Shown piece after piece: positions 61,110-64,000 of a stretch of DNA of 64,000 nucleotides. Every line of letters starts with the position of its first letter. Position 1 is the stretch's first letter. A model generated the notes under the pieces. The model did not search any database and had not been told where the DNA came from. It was given only the letters and a program-made list of their open reading frames with translations. Source of the DNA: Acidimicrobiales bacterium (GTDB lineage Bacteria > Actinomycetota > Acidimicrobiia > Acidimicrobiales > SZUA-35); contig JANQPB010000027.1 in NCBI GenBank assembly GCA_028285495.1, positions 124,001 to 188,000 on the forward strand, written 5' to 3'. A program made the translations under genes and the position numbers.

Positions 61110-62051
61110 CTACCGAGCGCCGCGGAGGCTCAGGCCCCGCTCGTCCAGCTTGGCGATGACCTCGTCGAGCGACTTCTGGCCGAAGTTGGTGATCGCCAGC
61201 AGGTCGTCGGCGTTCTTGGTCAGCAGCTCGCCGATCGTGTTGACCTGGGCCCGCTTCAGGCAGTTGCGGGGGCGCTCGGAGAGGTCGAGGTCCTCGATCG
61301 GCAGGTCGAGGTCGGGCGAGCCGGAGGCGGCGGCCGGGGCCTCGCCGAGGGTCAGGCCCTCGGGCTCCTCGCTCATCTCCTCGACGAGCTGGAACAGCGA
61401 CCGAACGGTGGCGCCGGCCGAGGCCAGCGCGTCACGGGGAGCGATCGAGCCGTCGGTCTCGATGTCGAGGATCAGCCGGTCGAAGTTGGTCGACTGGTCC
61501 ACCCGGGTCGGCTCGACCGAGATCGAGACCCGGCGGACCGGTGAGAACACCGCGTCGATCGGGATCACGCCGATGGTGGTCGACTCGTTGGCCCGGGAGC
61601 TGGCCGGGGTCCAGGCCCGGCCCCGCTCGACGGTGAGGTCGACGGCGAGGCGGCCCTGATCGTTGAGGGTGGCGACGAGCGAGTCGCGGTTGAGGATCTC
61701 GACCTCGGGCGGGCACGAGATGTCGCCGGCGGTGACCGAGCCGGGGCCGCGGGCGTCGAGCCGCAGCACGACGGGCTCCTCGGACTCGCTGGTCAGCACG
61801 ACGTCCTTGAGGTTGAGGATGATGTCGGTGACGTCTTCGGTGACACCGTTGATGGTGTCGAACTCATGCAGGGCGTCGTCGAAGCGGACCGACACGATGG
61901 CGGCGCCGGGCACCGACGACAGGAGGGCTCGCCGAAGCGAGGTTCCCAGGGTGTGGCCGAAGCCGGGCTCCAGGGGGCCGACGGCGAACTTGCCTCGGGT
62001 CGACTCGCCGTCGTCGAGCTGCTCGACGGTGGGACGCTGAATGACGAGCAT
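61110..62051 (-). CDS. rpoA: RNA polymerase alpha subunit
   Basis: 313 residues. The N-terminal domain for dimerisation and beta contact (KFAVGPLEPGFGHTLGTSLRRALLSSVPGAAIVSVRFDDALHEF, VTAGDISCPPEVEILN), linker, and C-terminal domain with DLSERPRNCLKRAQVNTIGELLTK that binds UP elements and activators. AAGGAAG precedes ATG 62051. Confidence 0.98.
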   Translation of the reverse strand: MLVIQRPTVEQLDDGESTRGKFAVGPLEPGFGHTLGTSLRRALLSSVPGAAIVSVRFDDALHEFDTINGVTEDVTDIILNLKDVVLTSESEEPVVLRLDARGPGSVTAGDISCPPEVEILNRDSLVATLNDQGRLAVDLTVERGRAWTPASSRANESTTIGVIPIDAVFSPVRRVSISVEPTRVDQSTNFDRLILDIETDGSIAPRDALASAGATVRSLFQLVEEMSEEPEGLTLGEAPAAASGSPDLDLPIEDLDLSERPRNCLKRAQVNTIGELLTKNADDLLAITNFGQKSLDEVIAKLDERGLSLRGAR

Positions 62052-62163
62052 GGGCACGCTTCCTTGGTACGAGGTGGGTGGCGGGGACGGGGACGGATTC
62101 GTTCGATGGTCGGGCCGCAAGGACCGGACCGGGGCTGCGGGCGACGAGCCCGCCGCACGACGA

Positions 62164-62784
62164 CTACTTGGAGTAGAGCTCGACGATCAGCTGCTCACGC
62201 AGCGGGACGTCGATCTGCTCACGGAGCGGCTCGGCGTAGACCTTGATCTGGAAGTCGTGGTCGCCCCGCTCGAGCCAGGCCGGCGGCGTGCGGTCGAGCA
62301 CGTCGCTGTTCCACTGGACGATCGGGTTGGTTCGGGTCTTCTCCTTGACCTCGATCTGGTCGCCCTTGCGAACCCGATACGAGGGGACGTTGACCCGCTT
62401 GCCGTTGACCAGGACGTGGCCGTGGGACACGAACTGGCGGGCCTGGGGCCGGGTCGAGGCCCAGCCGGCCCGGTAGATCACGTTGTCGAGGCGGAGCTCG
62501 AGCGACCGGAGCATGTTCTCGCCGGTGACGCCGTCCTTGCGGGACGCCTCCTCGTAGACCTTGCGGAACTGGCGCTCGTTGAGGCCGTAGGTGAACCGGG
62601 CCTTCTGCTTCTCCTGCAGCTGGACCAGGTACTCGGAGTTGTTGTTGCCCCGGCGGCGGGTTCGCCCGTGGATGCCGGGGGGATACGGCCGCTTCTCGAG
62701 GGCGTTGGTCTCGCCCCTGGTGCCGAAGATGTTGGTGCCGAGACGGCGGGAGACGCGGGCCCGGGGGCCGGTGTAGCGGGACAT
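62164..62784 (-). CDS. rpsD: Ribosomal protein uS4
   Basis: Primary 16S-binding protein, 206 residues. SRYTGPRARVSRRLGTNIFG start, S4 RNA-binding domain LELRLDNVIYRAGWASTRPQARQFVSHGHVLVNGKRV, ends REQLIVELYSK. AGGAGG nine bases before ATG 62784. Confidence 0.98.
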   Translation of the reverse strand: MSRYTGPRARVSRRLGTNIFGTRGETNALEKRPYPPGIHGRTRRRGNNNSEYLVQLQEKQKARFTYGLNERQFRKVYEEASRKDGVTGENMLRSLELRLDNVIYRAGWASTRPQARQFVSHGHVLVNGKRVNVPSYRVRKGDQIEVKEKTRTNPIVQWNSDVLDRTPPAWLERGDHDFQIKVYAEPLREQIDVPLREQLIVELYSK

Positions 62785-62797
62785 GTCTGACTTCCTC

Positions 62798-63196
62798 CTA
62801 CACGCGCCGACGCTTCGGCGGGCGGCAACCGTTGTGCGGGACCGGGGTGACGTCCTTGATGCCCGTCACCTCGATGCCGGCGTTCTGGATCGAGCGGATG
62901 GCGGTCTCGCGGCCCGAGCCAGGGCCCTTGACCTGCACGTCGACCTTGCGGACCCCGTGCTCCATCGCTCGGCGGGCCGCGGCCTCGGCGGCCATCTGGG
63001 CGGCGTACGGGGTGGACTTGCGGGAGCCCTTGAACCCGACGTTGCCGGCCGACGACCAGGCGAGGACGTGGCCCTCCTGGTCGGTGATGGCGATGATCGT
63101 GTTGTTGAAGCTCGACTTGATGTGGGCGACGCCGTGGGTGACGTTCTTCCGCTCACGCCGACGGGGACGACGGCCCCCTGCACTTGGCTTTGCCAT
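62798..63196 (-). CDS. rpsK: Ribosomal protein uS11
   Basis: 132 residues; platform protein of the 30S. VTHGVAHIKSSFNNTIIAITD, GNVGFKGSRKSTPYAAQMAAEAAA and the ending HNGCRPPKRRRV. Its ATG overlaps the rpsM stop by one base. Confidence 0.98.
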   Translation of the reverse strand: MAKPSAGGRRPRRRERKNVTHGVAHIKSSFNNTIIAITDQEGHVLAWSSAGNVGFKGSRKSTPYAAQMAAEAAARRAMEHGVRKVDVQVKGPGSGRETAIRSIQNAGIEVTGIKDVTPVPHNGCRPPKRRRV

Positions 63197-63573
63197 TACT
63201 TGGTGACCTTCTTCTTGCCGGCGACGGTCTTCTTCGGGCCCTTGCGGGTGCGGGCGTTGGTCTGGGTGCGCTGACCCCGGACCGGGAGGCCCTTGCGGTG
63301 GCGGATGCCCTGGTGGCAGCCGATCTCCATCTTGCGCTTGATGTCCTGCGACACCTCGCGCCGGAGGTCACCCTCGGTCTTGAGGTTCGAGTCGATCCAC
63401 GCCCGGATCCGCAGCACCTCGTCGTCGGTCAGGTCCTTGACCCGGGTGCTCGGGTCGATGCCGGTGGCATCGGCGATCGTGCGGGCGGTCGAGCGACCGA
63501 TCCCGAAGACGTAGGTGAGGGCGATCTCGGTCCGCTTGTCGCGGGGGATGTCAACGCCGGCGATACGAGCCAT
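63196..63573 (-). CDS. rpsM: Ribosomal protein uS13
   Basis: 125 residues; contacts P-site tRNA and forms bridge B1. MARIAGVDIPRDKRTEIALTYVFGIG start, GLPVRGQRTQTNARTRKGP near the end. ATG 63573 follows rpmJ by one base. Confidence 0.98.
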   Translation of the reverse strand: MARIAGVDIPRDKRTEIALTYVFGIGRSTARTIADATGIDPSTRVKDLTDDEVLRIRAWIDSNLKTEGDLRREVSQDIKRKMEIGCHQGIRHRKGLPVRGQRTQTNARTRKGPKKTVAGKKKVTK

Positions 63574-63574
63574 G

Positions 63575-63688
63575 TCAGCCTTGCCTCTGCTTGTGTCGAG
63601 GGTTCTCGCAGATGACCCGGATCGTGCGGTTCCGGCGGATCACCTTGCATTTCTCACACATTGGTCGGACGCTTGGGCGAACCTTCAT
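63575..63688 (-). CDS. rpmJ: Ribosomal protein bL36, zinc-binding form
   Basis: 37 residues. Reads MKVRPSVRPMCEKCKVIRR then NRTIRVICENPRHKQRQG. The C+ zinc site is intact: Cys11, Cys14, Cys27, His32. ATG at 63688. Lies between infA and rpsM, its usual place. Confidence 0.97.
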   Translation of the reverse strand: MKVRPSVRPMCEKCKVIRRNRTIRVICENPRHKQRQG

Positions 63689-63831
63689 CGGAGTACCTGT
63701 CGATCGGTGGGTCGGTGTGGGGGTGGATGATTCGGGAGCGCAGCGGACCCTGCCAAGCGTTGCCGCTCGCTCGTGCTTGTTCGGTTTCGGCGCCGGGCCG
63801 ATCGTCGGATGGCGGGTCGGCTCCGGGTTCC

Positions 63832-63858
63832 GGGCCGCCGGCCGGAGGCGGGCGGCCC
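63832..63858. terminator. Hairpin after infA
   Basis: GGGCCGCC (63832-63839) and GGCGGCCC (63851-63858), 11-base loop, just after the infA stop in the 176-base infA-rpmJ gap. It may attenuate transcription before rpmJ. Nothing else is identifiable in that gap. Confidence 0.35.
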
Positions 63859-63864
63859 GTCGAC

Positions 63865-64000
63865 TTACTTGTAGCGGTAGGTGATGCGACCCCGGGTCAA
63901 GTCGTACGGGGTGAGCTCGACCTGGACCTTGTCGCCGGGAAGGATGCGGATGTAGTGGCGCCGCATCTTTCCGGAGATGTGACCGAGGACGTTGTGCCCA
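63865..64000 (-). CDS. infA: Translation initiation factor IF-1, C-terminal part (runs off the right edge)
   Basis: Last 44 residues: GHISGKMRRHYIRILPGDKV, QVELTPYDLTRGRITYRYK, matching the end of the OB-fold factor that blocks the A site during initiation. The start lies beyond the window. Confidence 0.95.
   Translation of the reverse strand, partial: GHNVLGHISGKMRRHYIRILPGDKVQVELTPYDLTRGRITYRYK

Overview
The window is chromosomal DNA from a very GC-rich bacterium (about 70% G+C by eye) and looks like an actinobacterium. Members of Acidimicrobiia (Ilumatobacter-like) are the best guess, which is an inference from gene order and protein character and not from a search. Supporting signs are a guaB3-guaA pair, a CIRCE-controlled groES-groEL operon, an S13-S11-S4-rpoA-L17-truA-L13-S9-glmM block, frequent GTG starts, 4-base ATGA/GTGA stop-start overlaps, and many genes with a TAnnnT -10 box only 6-9 bases before the start codon, which implies leaderless mRNAs. 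No insertion sequence, prophage, CRISPR array, tRNA or rRNA gene was seen, so this reads as ordinary chromosome.

Layout. 1-5.5 kb (minus): the 5' part of purH, a methyltransferase overlapping a SCO6745-like protein, a lipoprotein amidase and sucCD. 5.6-15.4 kb: single or paired genes, comprising a membrane-anchored relic of a Rieske fold, a CpdA-like phosphodiesterase, SDR and aldo/keto reductases, a VOC protein, an AraC regulator, a HAD hydrolase, an MFS carrier and the helicase PcrA interrupted by a 351-residue intein. 15.7-20.6 kb (plus): four envelope genes, namely a degenerate acyltransferase-3, a DUF368/PopT undecaprenyl-phosphate translocase, a secreted DUF1996 protein and a YHYH lipoprotein. 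20.6-31.4 kb: guaB3-guaA, a quinone oxidoreductase, a pirin, a YcaQ-type glycosylase with a 62-residue partner, metA, a DUF2087 regulator, a MocR regulator with repeat operators, and a 55-residue zinc-ribbon protein.

31.4-43.6 kb: groEL/groES, two bacterial PH-domain membrane proteins, a HAD hydrolase, a sigma-like HTH protein, a two-gene MacB/LolD-like ABC transporter and an orphan Cache chemoreceptor. 43.6-46.4 kb: the t6A operon tsaE-tsaB-rimI-tsaD with every junction overlapping. 46.5-51 kb: a serine/threonine dehydratase overlapping a cysteine-desulfurase-like gene, a P1 self-processing peptidase, and a glycosyltransferase of the tRNA-queuosine mannosyltransferase family. 51-64 kb (minus): the core block infA-rpmJ-rpsM-rpsK-rpsD-rpoA-rplQ-truA-rplM-rpsI-glmM, then glmS-acpS-unknown-nnr. 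The block couples translation with UDP-GlcNAc precursor synthesis, and its glmS is nearly twice the usual length.

The most unusual items are the 1165-residue GlmS with a long insert after Cys2 and a ~320-residue tail, the Rieske-like protein that lost all four cluster ligands but kept the disulfide pair, the QTMAN-like glycosyltransferase, the PcrA intein, and the recurring leaderless promoter architecture.
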